Below, one piece after another: positions 8,030 through 17,089 of a DNA stretch of 64,000 bases (position 1 is its first letter; every line of letters starts with the position of its first letter). The stretch lies in assembly GCA_963736325.1 (NCBI GenBank), contig CAVTOG010000008.1:1054001-1118000 (forward strand). Reading direction: 5' to 3'. A program made the position numbers and the translations under genes. The DNA comes from Actinoallomurus sp963736325 (lineage in GTDB: Bacteria; Actinomycetota; Actinomycetes; Streptosporangiales; Streptosporangiaceae). The notes under the pieces are model-generated. The model was not told the DNA's origin, did not search any database, and saw nothing but the letters and a program-made list of their open reading frames with translations.

Positions 8030-9010
8030 ATGGAGTACACGCGGCTCGGCTCGTCGGGACTCAAGGTCTCGCGGCTATGCCTGGGAATGATGAGTTTCGG
8101 TGACCCCGCGAACAGGGCCTGGCAGCTCGACCAGGCGGCGTCCGAGCCGATCGTCCGGCGCGCCGTGGAGGCCGGGGTGACCTTCTTCGACACCGCCGAC
8201 GTCTACTCCATGGGCGTCAGCGAGGAGATCACCGGGCGGCTGCTCCCGAAGCTGTTCGCCCGTCGCGACGACTACGTGCTCGCGACGAAGGTGTACTTCC
8301 CGATGGGCGAGGGCCCCAACGACCGGGGGCTGTCGCGCAAGCACGTCATGGGCTCCATCGACGACTCGCTGCGGCGTCTCGGCACCGACTTCGTCGACCT
8401 CTACCAGATACACCGCTGGGACTACGAGACGCCGATCGAGGAGACGATGGAGGCGCTCCACGACGTCGTGCGCGCAGGCAAGGCGCGCTACATCGGCGCG
8501 TCCAGCATGTACGCCTGGCAGTTCGCCAAGGCCCAGTACACCGCGCGCACCGGCGGATGGACCCCGTTCGTCTCCATGCAGAACCACTACAACCTGGTCT
8601 ACCGGGAGGAGGAGCGGGAGATGATCCCGTGCTGCCTGGACCAGGGGGTCGGCGTCATCCCGTGGAGCCCGCTCGCCCGCGGCCTGCTGACGGGGAGCCG
8701 CGAACGCGGCGGCGCGCGGAGCACCGTGCGCTCCGGCTCGGACGCGGTGGCCGACAACCTCTACGGCGACGCCGACTTCGACGTCGTCGACGTGGTGCGC
8801 GACATCGCGGCCGAGCGTGAGGTCCCGCCCGCGCAGGTCGCCCTGGCCTGGCTCCTGGGGCGGCCGGGCGTCACCGCCCCGATCGTCGGCGCCACGAAAC
8901 TCCGTCATATGGCGGACGCGATCGAGGCCGTGGACCTGCGGTTGAGCGAGGAAGAGAAGGCGCGCCTGGAGGCGCCGTACCGGCCCCATCCGGTCCTTGG
9001 CCACTCCTGA
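8030..9010 (+). CDS. Aldo/keto reductase
   Basis: 326-residue NADPH-dependent oxidoreductase of the AKR superfamily, TIM-barrel fold. The start MEYTRLGSSGLKVSRL is the usual AKR opening and has GGAGGGAGAAGG directly upstream, so an in-frame ATG 14 codons earlier is rejected. Family signatures seen are FFDTADVYSMG (catalytic Asp and Tyr), LATKVYF (catalytic Lys), QIHRWD (catalytic His region), and the cofactor-binding end GRPGVTAPIVGATK. It resembles the YajO/general stress protein 69 branch that reduces aldehydes and ketones; the substrate is unknown. Monocistronic by appearance. Confidence 0.9.
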   Translation: MEYTRLGSSGLKVSRLCLGMMSFGDPANRAWQLDQAASEPIVRRAVEAGVTFFDTADVYSMGVSEEITGRLLPKLFARRDDYVLATKVYFPMGEGPNDRGLSRKHVMGSIDDSLRRLGTDFVDLYQIHRWDYETPIEETMEALHDVVRAGKARYIGASSMYAWQFAKAQYTARTGGWTPFVSMQNHYNLVYREEEREMIPCCLDQGVGVIPWSPLARGLLTGSRERGGARSTVRSGSDAVADNLYGDADFDVVDVVRDIAAEREVPPAQVALAWLLGRPGVTAPIVGATKLRHMADAIEAVDLRLSEEEKARLEAPYRPHPVLGHS

Positions 9011-9013
9011 CCC

Positions 9014-9042
9014 TTGACGGGGTCCGGTGGGTTCCCTATCGT
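9014..9042 (+). promoter_or_regulatory. Likely vegetative-type promoter of the hexosaminidase gene
   Basis: TTGACG and TATCGT separated by 17 bases, beginning four bases after the reductase stop. Transcription would start near 9049, just ahead of the AAGGAA/TTCCTT palindrome. Confidence 0.55.
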
Positions 9043-9052
9043 CCCCGGCGTC

Positions 9053-9067
9053 AAGGAAACCTTCCTT
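9053..9067 (+). promoter_or_regulatory. Operator-like inverted repeat ahead of the GH20 gene
   Basis: AAGGAA and TTCCTT arms separated by ACC, placed at the predicted transcription start of the hexosaminidase, followed by ACTAAT. Position and symmetry suggest a repressor site. It does not resemble the DasR site (ACTGGTCTAGACCAGT) that controls many GlcNAc genes, so a different regulator is implied. Confidence 0.45.
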
Positions 9068-9098
9068 ACTAATGGTGTCCGTAGCAGCGGAGGTTCGT

Positions 9099-10721
9099 GT
9101 GGCAGGCCCACGAAACAGATCATCCGAGGTCACCGGCGGCGGTACGGCGCACCGCCGCGTCGTGGCGGTCGCCGCGGCAGGGGCGGCGCTCGTGGCCCTC
9201 TCCGTATCCCCGGTCGGTGCGGTCGAGCACGCCCCCGTGGTCGCGGCGCCGCAGATCGTGCCCGCGCCGGCGTCTCTGAAGACCGTCCCCGGTGTGTCGT
9301 TCACGCTGACCCGCGACACGAAGATCGTCGCGCGGCACGGCTCGGGCACGGCCGGCGCGTACCTCGCGGGGATCCTCCGCCGCTCCACCGGCTATCCGCT
9401 TCCCGTCGCGGCCTCCGGCGGCTCGCACAACGTCATCGCGCTGACGCTGTCCCACGGCCGCACGGGCGAGGCGTACCACCTCGCGGTCACCAAGTCCTCG
9501 GTGAAGGTGGAGGCCGGCTCGGCCGAGGGGCTGTTCCGCGGCGTGCAGACGCTGCGCCAGCTCCTCCCGCCGGCGGTCGAGTCCTCCTCCGTACGGCCGG
9601 GGCCCTGGACCATGCCGGGCGTCGAGGTCGAGGACGCGCCCAGGTTCGCCTGGCGCGGCACGATGCTCGACGTCAGCCGCCACTTCTTCACCGTGTCGCA
9701 GGTCGAGCGCTACATCGACCACGCCGCCGCGTACAAGGTCAACATGGTGCACCTGCACCTGAGTGACGACCAGGGCTGGCGCATCGCGATCAAGGGCTGG
9801 CCGCACCTGGCCGAGTACGGCGGCAGCACCGAGGTCGGCGGCGGGGAGGGCGGCCACTTCACCCAGGCCGACTACATGAGGATCGTCCGGTACGCCGCGG
9901 ACCGCTACATGACGATCGTCCCGGAGATCGACGGCCCCGGCCACACCAACGCCGCGCTCGCCTCGTACGCGAAGCTGAACTGCGACGGCAAGGCGCCGCC
10001 GCTGTACACGGGCACGAGCGTCGGCTTCAGCTCGCTGTGCATCGCCAAGCCCGTGACGTATGAGTTCCTGAACGATGTGCTCGGCCAGCTCGCCAAGATC
10101 ACGCCGGGCCCGTACGTCCACATCGGCGGCGACGAGGCGCACAGCACCACACCGGCCGACTACGCGACCTACATGGAGCGCGTCGGGCCGATCGTGAAGA
10201 AGAACGGCAAGGCCATGGTGGGCTGGAACGAGATCGGCGAGGCGAAGATCGCGCCCGGCTCGGTCGCGCAGTACTGGAACACCGCGAAGGGTTCGGAGAG
10301 CGGCACCAAGTCGGCGCGCGACGCCGTCGCCCAGGGCGCCAAGATCGTTATGTCGCCGGCGAACCACACCTACCTCGACATGAAGTACGACGAGTCGACA
10401 CCGCTCGGCCAGGACTGGGCCGGGCTCATCGAGGTGAAGGACTCCTACGACTGGGATCCCGCGACGTTCGTCGACGGCGTGGCCGAGAAGGACGTCCTCG
10501 GCGTCGAGGCCCCGCTGTGGACCGAGACGATCGTCGTCAACGACGACATCGACTACATGACCTTCCCGCGGCTGCCCGCCATCGCCGAGATCGGCTGGTC
10601 GCCGCAGAACCTCCGCTCCTGGGACGACTTCCGGCTGCGGCTCGCCGCGCAGGGCCCGCGCTGGACGGCGGCGTCCCTGAACTTCTACCGGTCGCCGCAG
10701 GTGCCCTGGCCGGCGTCCTGA
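9099..10721 (+). CDS. Secreted beta-N-acetylhexosaminidase (GH20)
   Basis: 540-residue exported glycosidase that removes terminal GlcNAc/GalNAc from chitin oligomers or glycans. The GTG start is chosen because GCGGAGG lies five bases upstream and it gives a clean Sec signal peptide: positive stretch ending AHRR, hydrophobic core VVAVAAAGAALVALSV, cleavage after a site such as VGA. An N-terminal GH20b-type domain (about 45-170) precedes the catalytic barrel (about 180-500), with HLSDDQGWR, the EIDGPGH loop and the catalytic pair D345-E346 in HIGGDEAH, which works by substrate-assisted catalysis. A strong terminator follows. A role in chitin or cell-wall turnover is inferred. Confidence 0.93.
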   Translation: MAGPRNRSSEVTGGGTAHRRVVAVAAAGAALVALSVSPVGAVEHAPVVAAPQIVPAPASLKTVPGVSFTLTRDTKIVARHGSGTAGAYLAGILRRSTGYPLPVAASGGSHNVIALTLSHGRTGEAYHLAVTKSSVKVEAGSAEGLFRGVQTLRQLLPPAVESSSVRPGPWTMPGVEVEDAPRFAWRGTMLDVSRHFFTVSQVERYIDHAAAYKVNMVHLHLSDDQGWRIAIKGWPHLAEYGGSTEVGGGEGGHFTQADYMRIVRYAADRYMTIVPEIDGPGHTNAALASYAKLNCDGKAPPLYTGTSVGFSSLCIAKPVTYEFLNDVLGQLAKITPGPYVHIGGDEAHSTTPADYATYMERVGPIVKKNGKAMVGWNEIGEAKIAPGSVAQYWNTAKGSESGTKSARDAVAQGAKIVMSPANHTYLDMKYDESTPLGQDWAGLIEVKDSYDWDPATFVDGVAEKDVLGVEAPLWTETIVVNDDIDYMTFPRLPAIAEIGWSPQNLRSWDDFRLRLAAQGPRWTAASLNFYRSPQVPWPAS

Positions 10722-10726
10722 CCGAT

Positions 10727-10770
10727 CGGCACAGGGGCCGTCTCCAGAGATGGAGGCGGCCCCTGTGCCG
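10727..10770 (+). terminator. Strong terminator hairpin after the GH20 gene
   Basis: A perfect 14-bp stem: CGGCACAGGGGCCG at 10727-10740 pairs with its exact complement at 10757-10770, and the loop can form a further CTCC/GGAG stem. It starts six bases after the hexosaminidase stop and is followed by TTCC. Confidence 0.8.
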
Positions 10771-11150
10771 TTCCCCGTGGGTTTCGGCTCCGTAGGGTGA
10801 GTGCGTGTGCACGCTGGGGCTTCGACACGCATTGTGATTTTCCGTAAACCCTCGATCTCTTCCAAAGTGCTGACCTGCGGGGTTACGGTCGAAGCAGTTC
10901 CGGAGAGTTTCCGGGTGTGCCGATCCTCTGTTGAATTCCTCAACGAATCGCACCGCCCAGCCCGTAGGCTCCCGGGGCTGTTAGGGATGGAGTGGCCGTC
11001 GATCCGCCCAGTAGATCCGGTCGCTCCAGCGCCGGTCCTACGCGCATCCAGGACCGGTGACAGGGGTACCGGGCGCCGAGAGACTTCGAGTCGCCGGCGT
11101 TCGGTACCTATCCCTGTTTTCAGGTCGGTCGTGCCGGGAGGAATCGCAGT
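10771..11150 (+). other. 380-base intergenic region, no supported gene
   Basis: Base composition is lower in G+C than the neighbours. Open frames here lack ribosome sites and recognisable protein character. The last 20 bases carry GGGAGGA, the ribosome site of the downstream winged-helix gene; the region presumably holds its promoter, but I see no convincing -35/-10 pair. Confidence 0.5.
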
Positions 11151-12221
11151 GTGAAGGTCGATCGCGAGCGCGTCCTCGCCTACCGGGTGGCCGCGCAGCG
11201 GCTCGACCGCGTCTCCGACCTGGAGATCCTCGACATCGGGGTCCAGGACACGCCGTACGGCTCGGCGCGGCTCGCGCTCGCCGCCCGCGGGGCGTCGCCC
11301 GACGGCGCCACGCTGGTCTGGGGCGCGCGGGGAGCGCCCCACCTGCACCGGCCGGAGGACCTGCCGGGCCTGGCCACCGCGCTGTGGCCGCTGGACGACG
11401 CCGACGCGCGGTCACGGATCTCCTCCACGCAGATCAAGGAAGGCGCTCGGCTCGGGCTGAGGGCGTTCGCCGTGACCGCCGAGGCGCTGCGCGCGACGGT
11501 GACCGGGCCGATGCCCAAGGGTGAGATGAGCACCGCGGTGAGCGCGCTGGTCCCGGAGTCGCTCACCTACGACTGCGTTCCGTGCGGGGCGCGGCACATC
11601 TCCGGCGGCCTGCTCCAGCAGGCCGGGCTGGCCGGTGGTGTACGCGTCGAGACGCGCGGCGCGAAGACGTTCCTGGCCCCCATCGAGGACGGGGCGGGCG
11701 TTCCCGGGCGTGCCGGCGGCACCCGGGAGCTCGTGCTGGCCTACCTCCGGCTTCTCGGACCGGCGAGCCGCGCGGACGTGGCGAAGTACCTGGGCGTGGG
11801 CCGCGCCGCCGTCGACCGAGTGTGGCCGGACGGGCTCGCCGGGGTCGAGGTGGAGGGCCGCGATCTCTGGCTGCCGGCCGACCGGGTCGAGGCGCTGCGG
11901 TCCGCACCGCCGCCCCGGCTCGTACGCCTGCTCCCGCCGTCCGACCCGTACCTGCTGCCCCGCGATCGCGATCTCCTCGTGCCGGACAAGGCGCGCCAGG
12001 CCGAGGTCTGGCGCATGCTGGGGAATCCGGGCGCGTTGCTCGTGGACGGCGAGATCGCCGGCGTGTGGCGTGCGCGCAAGAAGGGTCGCGCTCGCCTGGA
12101 GATCACCGTGACGGCGTTCGGCGCGCTCTCCGGCGGGGTACGGGCCGCAGCCGAAGGCGAGGCCCGGCGCGTGGCAGACGCGCGAGACGTCGCCGAGGTT
12201 GTCCTGCAATTCGGAACATAG
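11151..12221 (+). CDS. Winged-helix DNA-binding domain protein (HTH_42 / AlkX-YcaQ-like)
   Basis: 356-residue protein of the winged-helix family first known as DUF1006. The C-terminal half contains the characteristic segment LRLLGPASRADVAKYLGVGRAAV (helix-turn-helix-like wing), then LWLPADRVEAL and the conserved LLPPSDPYLLPRDRDLLVPD, followed by GALLVDGEIAGVWRARKKG. The E. coli relative YcaQ/AlkX and the Streptomyces AlkZ are DNA glycosylases acting on alkylated bases or interstrand crosslinks; this more divergent member could be a repair enzyme, but the catalytic residues cannot be confirmed by eye. GTG start with GGGAGGA upstream. Confidence 0.75.
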   Translation: MKVDRERVLAYRVAAQRLDRVSDLEILDIGVQDTPYGSARLALAARGASPDGATLVWGARGAPHLHRPEDLPGLATALWPLDDADARSRISSTQIKEGARLGLRAFAVTAEALRATVTGPMPKGEMSTAVSALVPESLTYDCVPCGARHISGGLLQQAGLAGGVRVETRGAKTFLAPIEDGAGVPGRAGGTRELVLAYLRLLGPASRADVAKYLGVGRAAVDRVWPDGLAGVEVEGRDLWLPADRVEALRSAPPPRLVRLLPPSDPYLLPRDRDLLVPDKARQAEVWRMLGNPGALLVDGEIAGVWRARKKGRARLEITVTAFGALSGGVRAAAEGEARRVADARDVAEVVLQFGT

Positions 12222-12257
12222 GGGCTGGTCGCGCGGCCGGAAGTGGGTGTGCTGCCG

Positions 12258-12289
12258 CATGTGCAGACTGCACATGCCGGACCTATGAT
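12258..12289 (+). promoter_or_regulatory. Palindrome overlapping the -35 of the DUF397 gene promoter
   Basis: CATGTGCA at 12258-12265 and TGCACATG at 12269-12276 form a perfect 8-bp inverted repeat with a 3-base spacer. A TATGAT -10 hexamer lies at 12284-12289, so the repeat covers the -35 position. This is a good repressor site for the small DUF397 gene downstream. Confidence 0.5.
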
Positions 12290-12406
12290 GTCGGAACGCT
12301 GGTGCGCCACTGGGCCGGCCACCGGCGGATTCGTTTGATCCGCAGTGCCTTGTTCTCGGGGGAGAACAGTGCTGCGGTCTCGGCATGGGCGTTCCGAGGG
12401 AGCCGC

Positions 12407-12574
12407 ATGCAGTCGATCGGACCGGACGTTCCGACCTGGTCATCAGGCCGTGGCTGGCGTAAGAGCCGTCACAGCAACCCGAGTGGCAACTGCGTCGAGG
12501 TGGCGGCCGTGTGCGCGCCGGGCGCCGCCGTCCGGACGGGGAAACCGGAGGAGGCCGAGCCTCTGGATCATTAA
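12407..12574 (+). CDS. Short DUF397-domain protein, orphan
   Basis: 55-residue protein with the DUF397 core WRKSRHSNPSGNCVEVA (about residues 17-33). Ordinary members are 60-80 residues and continue with a VAVRDSKDP-like strand and a Trp-containing tail; here the tail is AAVRTGKPEEAEPLDH, so it is a divergent or shortened member. DUF397 genes normally lie next to an XRE-family regulator and, with it, form Streptomyces developmental control pairs (WhiJ/BldB-related); no XRE gene is in this window. GAGGGAG lies five bases upstream of the ATG. Function unknown; a regulator partner is the family expectation. Confidence 0.65.
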   Translation: MQSIGPDVPTWSSGRGWRKSRHSNPSGNCVEVAAVCAPGAAVRTGKPEEAEPLDH

Positions 12575-12800
12575 CACGGCGCTCGTGGTCCCCGCCAGCA
12601 TCGGCGGTTTCGCTGGCCGGACCCGGACTGAGAGAAGTCCCAGGTACGCGCGTTCCAGGGCTTCCGAGAGCGCACTGTTGGGACATACGGCCTGTATGAG
12701 CCGTTAATGGTCCCTTTCGGGCGTGCCCGACACCACTTATTCGGCGCGCCAGTACCGACAGGTAAGGTCATGACCAGCGTTGGGGAGCGGGAGGTGGGCG

Positions 12801-13394
12801 TTGTACGACCGTCTTTGGACGTGGCCGAACGCATTGAGTTTCGCGCGTCTTCTCGGAGTGCCGGTCTTTCTGTGGCTGGTGCTCATCAAGGAGGACTGGT
12901 GGGCCTTCGGGATCCTGGTCTTCGCCGGCCTGTCCGACTGGCTCGACGGCAAGCTCGCGCGGATGCTCGATCAGACGAGCAAGCTCGGCACACTCCTCGA
13001 TCCGGCGGCCGACCGCCTCTACATCTTCGCGACCCTTCTGGGCCTGGTCGTCCGTGACGTCGTCCCGCTCTGGCTGGCGATCGTGCTCGTCGGCCGCGAG
13101 GTCTACATGGGGCTGCCGCTCTACGTCCTGAGAAGGCACGGTTACGGGCCGCCCGCGGTGCACTTCGTCGGAAAGTCGGCCACGCTGTGCCTGCTCTACG
13201 CCTTCCCTCTGCTGCTGCTCGGAGTCCACTCCGGCACGTGGGCCACTGTCGCGAAGGTCATCGGATGGGCGTTCACGATCTGGGGGACCGGCCTGTACTG
13301 GTGGGCGGCGGTCCTCTACACCGCGCAGGTCCGGCGGCTCACGCACGCGGACCACATGTCCGGTGAACTGAAGGGAGCGGAACCTCGACCATGA
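12801..13394 (+). CDS. CDP-alcohol phosphatidyltransferase (PgsA2-like)
   Basis: 197-residue membrane enzyme that transfers a phosphatidyl group from CDP-diacylglycerol to an alcohol. The complete CDP-alcohol motif D-G-x2-A-R-x8-G-x3-D-x3-D is present within SDWLDGKLARMLDQ and GTLLDPAADR (about residues 37-67), followed by four or so helices. The TTG start is preferred because GGGAGG lies just upstream and the protein then begins at the expected place (LYDRLWTWPNALS). Position next to the DUF881/garA/merR cluster matches mycobacterial pgsA2 (Rv1822). The acceptor alcohol is not determined. Confidence 0.85.
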   Translation: MYDRLWTWPNALSFARLLGVPVFLWLVLIKEDWWAFGILVFAGLSDWLDGKLARMLDQTSKLGTLLDPAADRLYIFATLLGLVVRDVVPLWLAIVLVGREVYMGLPLYVLRRHGYGPPAVHFVGKSATLCLLYAFPLLLLGVHSGTWATVAKVIGWAFTIWGTGLYWWAAVLYTAQVRRLTHADHMSGELKGAEPRP

Positions 13395-13425
13395 TCGGAG
13401 TACCCATCGCAGAGGACCGGCTGCC

Positions 13426-15924
13426 GTGAAGGCCGTTGTGATGGCGGGCGGAGAGGGGACGCGGCTGCGTCCCATGACCGCCAACCAGCCCAAGCCCCTG
13501 CTCCCCGTGGTCAACAAACCGATCATGGAACACGTGCTCCGTCTCCTGAAGCGGCACGGGTTCACCGAGACCGTCGTCACCGTCCAGTTCCTCGCCGCGC
13601 TCGTGCGCAACTACTTCGGCGACGGCGAGGAGATCGGCATGGCGCTCAGCTATGCCACCGAGGAGATGCCGCTCGGCACCGCCGGCAGCGTCAAGAACGC
13701 CCAGGACGCCCTCCGCGACGAGCGCTTCCTGGTGATCTCCGGTGACGCGCTCACCGACATCGACCTCACCGACATGGTGCGCTTCCACAAGGAGAACGGC
13801 GCACTCGTCACCATCGGCCTCAAGCGCGTGCCGAACCCCCTGGAGTTCGGCATCATCATCATCGATGACGAGGGCCGGGTGCAGCGCTTCCTGGAGAAGC
13901 CGACCTGGGGGCAGGTCTTCTCCGACACCGCCAACACCGGCATCTACGTCATGGAGCCCGAGGTCCTCGACCACGTCGCGGCCGGCGAGTCGGTCGACTG
14001 GTCCGGCGACGTCTTCCCCAAGCTCCTGGCCGAGGGAGCGCCCCTCTACGGCTACGTCGCCGACGGCTACTGGGAGGACGTCGGCACCCACGAGAGCTAC
14101 CTGAAGTCCCAGGCCGACATGCTGTCCGGCCGTATCGGCATCGAGCCGTCCGGCTTCGAGGTCTCGCCGGGCATCTGGGTCGCCGAGGGCGCCGAGGTCG
14201 ACCCCGAGGCGATCCTGAAGGGCCCGCTCTACATCGGCGACTACGCCAAGGTCGAGGCCGGCGCCGAGCTGCGGGAGTTCACCGTGCTCGGCAGCAACGT
14301 CGTCGTGAAGGAAGGCGCCTTCCTGCACCGCGCGATCGTGCACGACAACGTTTTCATCGGCCCGTCGACGAATCTGCGCGGCTGCGTCATCGGCAAGAAC
14401 ACCGACATCATGGCCGGCGCCCGCATCGAGGAGGGCGCGGTCATCGGTGACGAGTGCGTCATCGAGTCCGAGGCGTACGTCTCCAGCGACGTCAAGGTGT
14501 ACCCCTTCAAGACGATCGAGGCCGGCGCGGTCGTCAACACGAGCGTCATCTGGGAGTCCCGCGGCCAGCGCACCCTGTTCGGGCCGCGCGGCGTCTCCGG
14601 GCTCATCAACGTGGAGATCACGCCCGAGCTGGCGGTGCGCCTCGCGAGCGCGTACGCCACGACCCTGAAGAAGGGCGCGAACGTCACGGCCTCCCGCGAC
14701 GCCTCGCGTGCCGCTCGTACGCTCAACCGCGCCGTGCAGAGCGCGCTCACCGCGAGCGCGATCAACGTGCAGGACCTGGAGGCGTGCCCGATCCCGGTCG
14801 CGCGGTACGCCACGGCGCGCGAGAACTGCGTCGGCGGCATCGTCATCCGCACCACGCCGGGCGACTCCCAGGGCGTCGACATCGTCTTCCTCGACGACAA
14901 CGGCTCCGACCTGTCCCAGAACGCCCAGCGCAAGCTGGAACGCGTGTTCGGCCGACAGGAGTACCGCCGGGCCTTCCCCGGCGAGATCGCCGAGCTGGCC
15001 TACCCGTCGCGCGTCATCGAGACCTATGTGCGCGACCTGCAGACCCGTGTCGACATGCGCGGTGTCCTGGAGGCCGGGCTCAAGATCGTCATCGACTGCG
15101 CGGGCGGCACGGCGTCGCTGGTGCTTCCGCAGTTGCTCGGGCGGCTCGGCGTCGACGTCCTGACCATCAACAACCGCCTCGACGACGTGTCGCCGACCGA
15201 GACGCTCGCCGAGCGCATGCGCGACCTGCAGCGTCTCGGCGACCTGGTCTCCTCCTCACGCGCGGCGTTCGGCGTGCGCTTCGACCCCGTCGGCGAGCGC
15301 ATCACCCTGGTGAACGAGAACGGCGAGCTGATCAGCGACGACCGGGGCCTGCTCGTGATGCTCGACCTCGTCGCGGCCGAACGGCGCGGCGGCCGGGTGG
15401 CGCTGCCGGTCACCACCACACGAGTCGCCGAGCAGGTGTGCCGGTTCCACGGCGTACAGGTCGACTGGACCTCGACCTCGCAGGACGTCCTGACCAAGGC
15501 GGCCACCGCGGAAGACAGCATCTTCGCGGGCGACGGCCGCGGCGGCTTCATCGTCCCGGAGTTCAACGCGACCGTCGACGGCATCGCGGCCTTCACCCGG
15601 CTGCTCGGCCTGGTGGCGCGCACCCGCCTCACGCTGTCCCAGATCGACCACCGGATCCCGGAGGCGCACCTGCTCAGGAGATCCGTGCCCACGCCATGGG
15701 CGGCCAAGGGCAGCGTCATGCGCCACGTCGTGGAAGCCGCCGACAAGCGCACCGTCGACACGACGGACGGCGTACGCGTCATCGAGGACGACGCGAGCTG
15801 GATCCTCGTCCTGCCGGACCCGTCCGAGGCCGTCACCCATTTGTGGGCCGAAGCCGCCGACCGCGACGCCGCACAGGCGCTCCTGGCGGAGTGGGCGGGT
15901 GTCGTAGAGGAAGCCGGTTCTTGA
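13426..15924 (+). CDS. Mannose-1-phosphate guanylyltransferase-like / phosphomannomutase-like fusion
   Basis: 832-residue protein. Residues 1-235 form a nucleotidyltransferase domain (VVMAGGEGTRLRPMT, then QPKPLLPVVNKPI), 250-370 a left-handed beta-helix of hexapeptide repeats (SRGQRTLFGPRGVSGL follows it), and about 380-832 a phosphohexomutase-like region. The mutase part lacks a clear TASHNP phosphoserine loop: at that place it reads NCVGGIVIRTTPGDSQ, so mutase activity is doubtful and it may be regulatory. This long form is common in actinomycetes and probably supplies a GDP- or NDP-sugar for cell-envelope glycans. GTG start; downstream gene overlaps the stop codon. Confidence 0.85.
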   Translation: MKAVVMAGGEGTRLRPMTANQPKPLLPVVNKPIMEHVLRLLKRHGFTETVVTVQFLAALVRNYFGDGEEIGMALSYATEEMPLGTAGSVKNAQDALRDERFLVISGDALTDIDLTDMVRFHKENGALVTIGLKRVPNPLEFGIIIIDDEGRVQRFLEKPTWGQVFSDTANTGIYVMEPEVLDHVAAGESVDWSGDVFPKLLAEGAPLYGYVADGYWEDVGTHESYLKSQADMLSGRIGIEPSGFEVSPGIWVAEGAEVDPEAILKGPLYIGDYAKVEAGAELREFTVLGSNVVVKEGAFLHRAIVHDNVFIGPSTNLRGCVIGKNTDIMAGARIEEGAVIGDECVIESEAYVSSDVKVYPFKTIEAGAVVNTSVIWESRGQRTLFGPRGVSGLINVEITPELAVRLASAYATTLKKGANVTASRDASRAARTLNRAVQSALTASAINVQDLEACPIPVARYATARENCVGGIVIRTTPGDSQGVDIVFLDDNGSDLSQNAQRKLERVFGRQEYRRAFPGEIAELAYPSRVIETYVRDLQTRVDMRGVLEAGLKIVIDCAGGTASLVLPQLLGRLGVDVLTINNRLDDVSPTETLAERMRDLQRLGDLVSSSRAAFGVRFDPVGERITLVNENGELISDDRGLLVMLDLVAAERRGGRVALPVTTTRVAEQVCRFHGVQVDWTSTSQDVLTKAATAEDSIFAGDGRGGFIVPEFNATVDGIAAFTRLLGLVARTRLTLSQIDHRIPEAHLLRRSVPTPWAAKGSVMRHVVEAADKRTVDTTDGVRVIEDDASWILVLPDPSEAVTHLWAEAADRDAAQALLAEWAGVVEEAGS

Positions 15925-16934
15925 GCGAGACCGAAACCCCGGACACCACCCTCCCCCCATCCCCGTCCCCGCCGTCCCCGTCGCGCGGGCGGCGGCGGTG
16001 GCTGCGGCGGGCCGGGGGCACCGTGCTGGCGGCGGCGGTGGCGGCCACCGGGTTCTCGCTGATCTACGACGCGGCCACCGCGGGCCGCGCGCGAGTCCCG
16101 GCGGGCCTGACGTACGTGCGGACCGGCGACCTGACGACGCGCTACCGCGTGTGGGGGAGCGGCGGCTCGCCGATCGTGCTCGTGCACGGCGCGGCCGAGT
16201 CCGCCGACACCTGGGAGGCCCTGGCCGCGACGCTCGCACGCGACCACCGCGTGTACGCCCTGGACCTGGACGGCTCCGGATACACCTCGCGCCGCGCCCC
16301 GTACACCGTGGACCACGAGACACGGCAGCTGCTGGCCTTCATGGACGCCCTGCACATCGACCGGCCCGTGCTCGTCGCCCACTCCGCCGGCGCGGCCGTC
16401 GCCGCCGAGGCGGTGTTGCGCGAGCCAAAGCGGGCCGGCGGTCTGCTGTTCCTCGACGGCGACGCACTCGCGGGAGGCGCGGGCCCGCCTGCGGCGATGC
16501 GCTACGTGATGCAGCCGCCGTACCGGATCACCCTGCTGCGGCTGGTCATCCACTCCGGCTGGCTCATCCGCCGCATCTACACCTCCCAGTGCGGCCCGGC
16601 GTGCCCGCCACTGGACAAGGCCGGCGTGGAGAGATGGCGGCGCCCGTTCCAGGTCGTCGGCGCGGAGGACGGAGTCTGGGGCGCACTACGCGCCGGCGTA
16701 CCGGGCCTGACCGAAGCGCGCGTAGCGGAGCTGAGCAGAGTGAACCTGCCCAAAGCAGTGGTGTTCGGCGCGGACGACCACGTGTTCGCCCCCACTTCGG
16801 CCGCCGACACGGCCCGCCGAATCGGCGCCCCCGCCCCAACACTGATCCCGGGCGCCCGGCACCTCACGATGATCTCCTCACCGGCCACGGTCGCCGCAGC
16901 CGTCGAGTCCCTCACCACCCACCGCACCCCCTGA
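15921..16934 (+). CDS. Membrane-anchored or secreted alpha/beta hydrolase
   Basis: 337-residue protein. A proline/serine-rich head and the RGRRRWLRR stretch precede one hydrophobic segment (GGTVLAAAVAATGFSLIY, about 32-49), so the catalytic domain is outside the membrane. The fold shows the oxyanion strand IVLVHGAAES, the nucleophile elbow VAHSAGAA (Ser), an acid after VVFGADDHVF and the His in GARHLTM. The TTG start overlaps the stop of the sugar-nucleotide gene (TTGA) with AGAGGAAG upstream, so the two are co-translated. Substrate unknown; an ester in the envelope is a guess. Confidence 0.82.
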   Translation: MSETETPDTTLPPSPSPPSPSRGRRRWLRRAGGTVLAAAVAATGFSLIYDAATAGRARVPAGLTYVRTGDLTTRYRVWGSGGSPIVLVHGAAESADTWEALAATLARDHRVYALDLDGSGYTSRRAPYTVDHETRQLLAFMDALHIDRPVLVAHSAGAAVAAEAVLREPKRAGGLLFLDGDALAGGAGPPAAMRYVMQPPYRITLLRLVIHSGWLIRRIYTSQCGPACPPLDKAGVERWRRPFQVVGAEDGVWGALRAGVPGLTEARVAELSRVNLPKAVVFGADDHVFAPTSAADTARRIGAPAPTLIPGARHLTMISSPATVAAAVESLTTHRTP

Positions 16935-17089
16935 CCCGCACCCGCGGACCGACCACACCATCCACCGCACCCCCTCTGACCCGCATCCGCAGATCGACCA
17001 CACCGCCCATCCGAGAGTCCCGCTGACGCGAACACGCCGGACCCGACCTGGCCCCGGTCCATCGTTGCGGTGGTCACCACCGCATGCGC

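Noticed and set aside
10801..11154. 117-codon open frame between GH20 and the winged-helix gene
   Set aside because: No ribosome site, poor codon pattern, overlaps the winged-helix gene's ribosome site, and no protein-like motifs.
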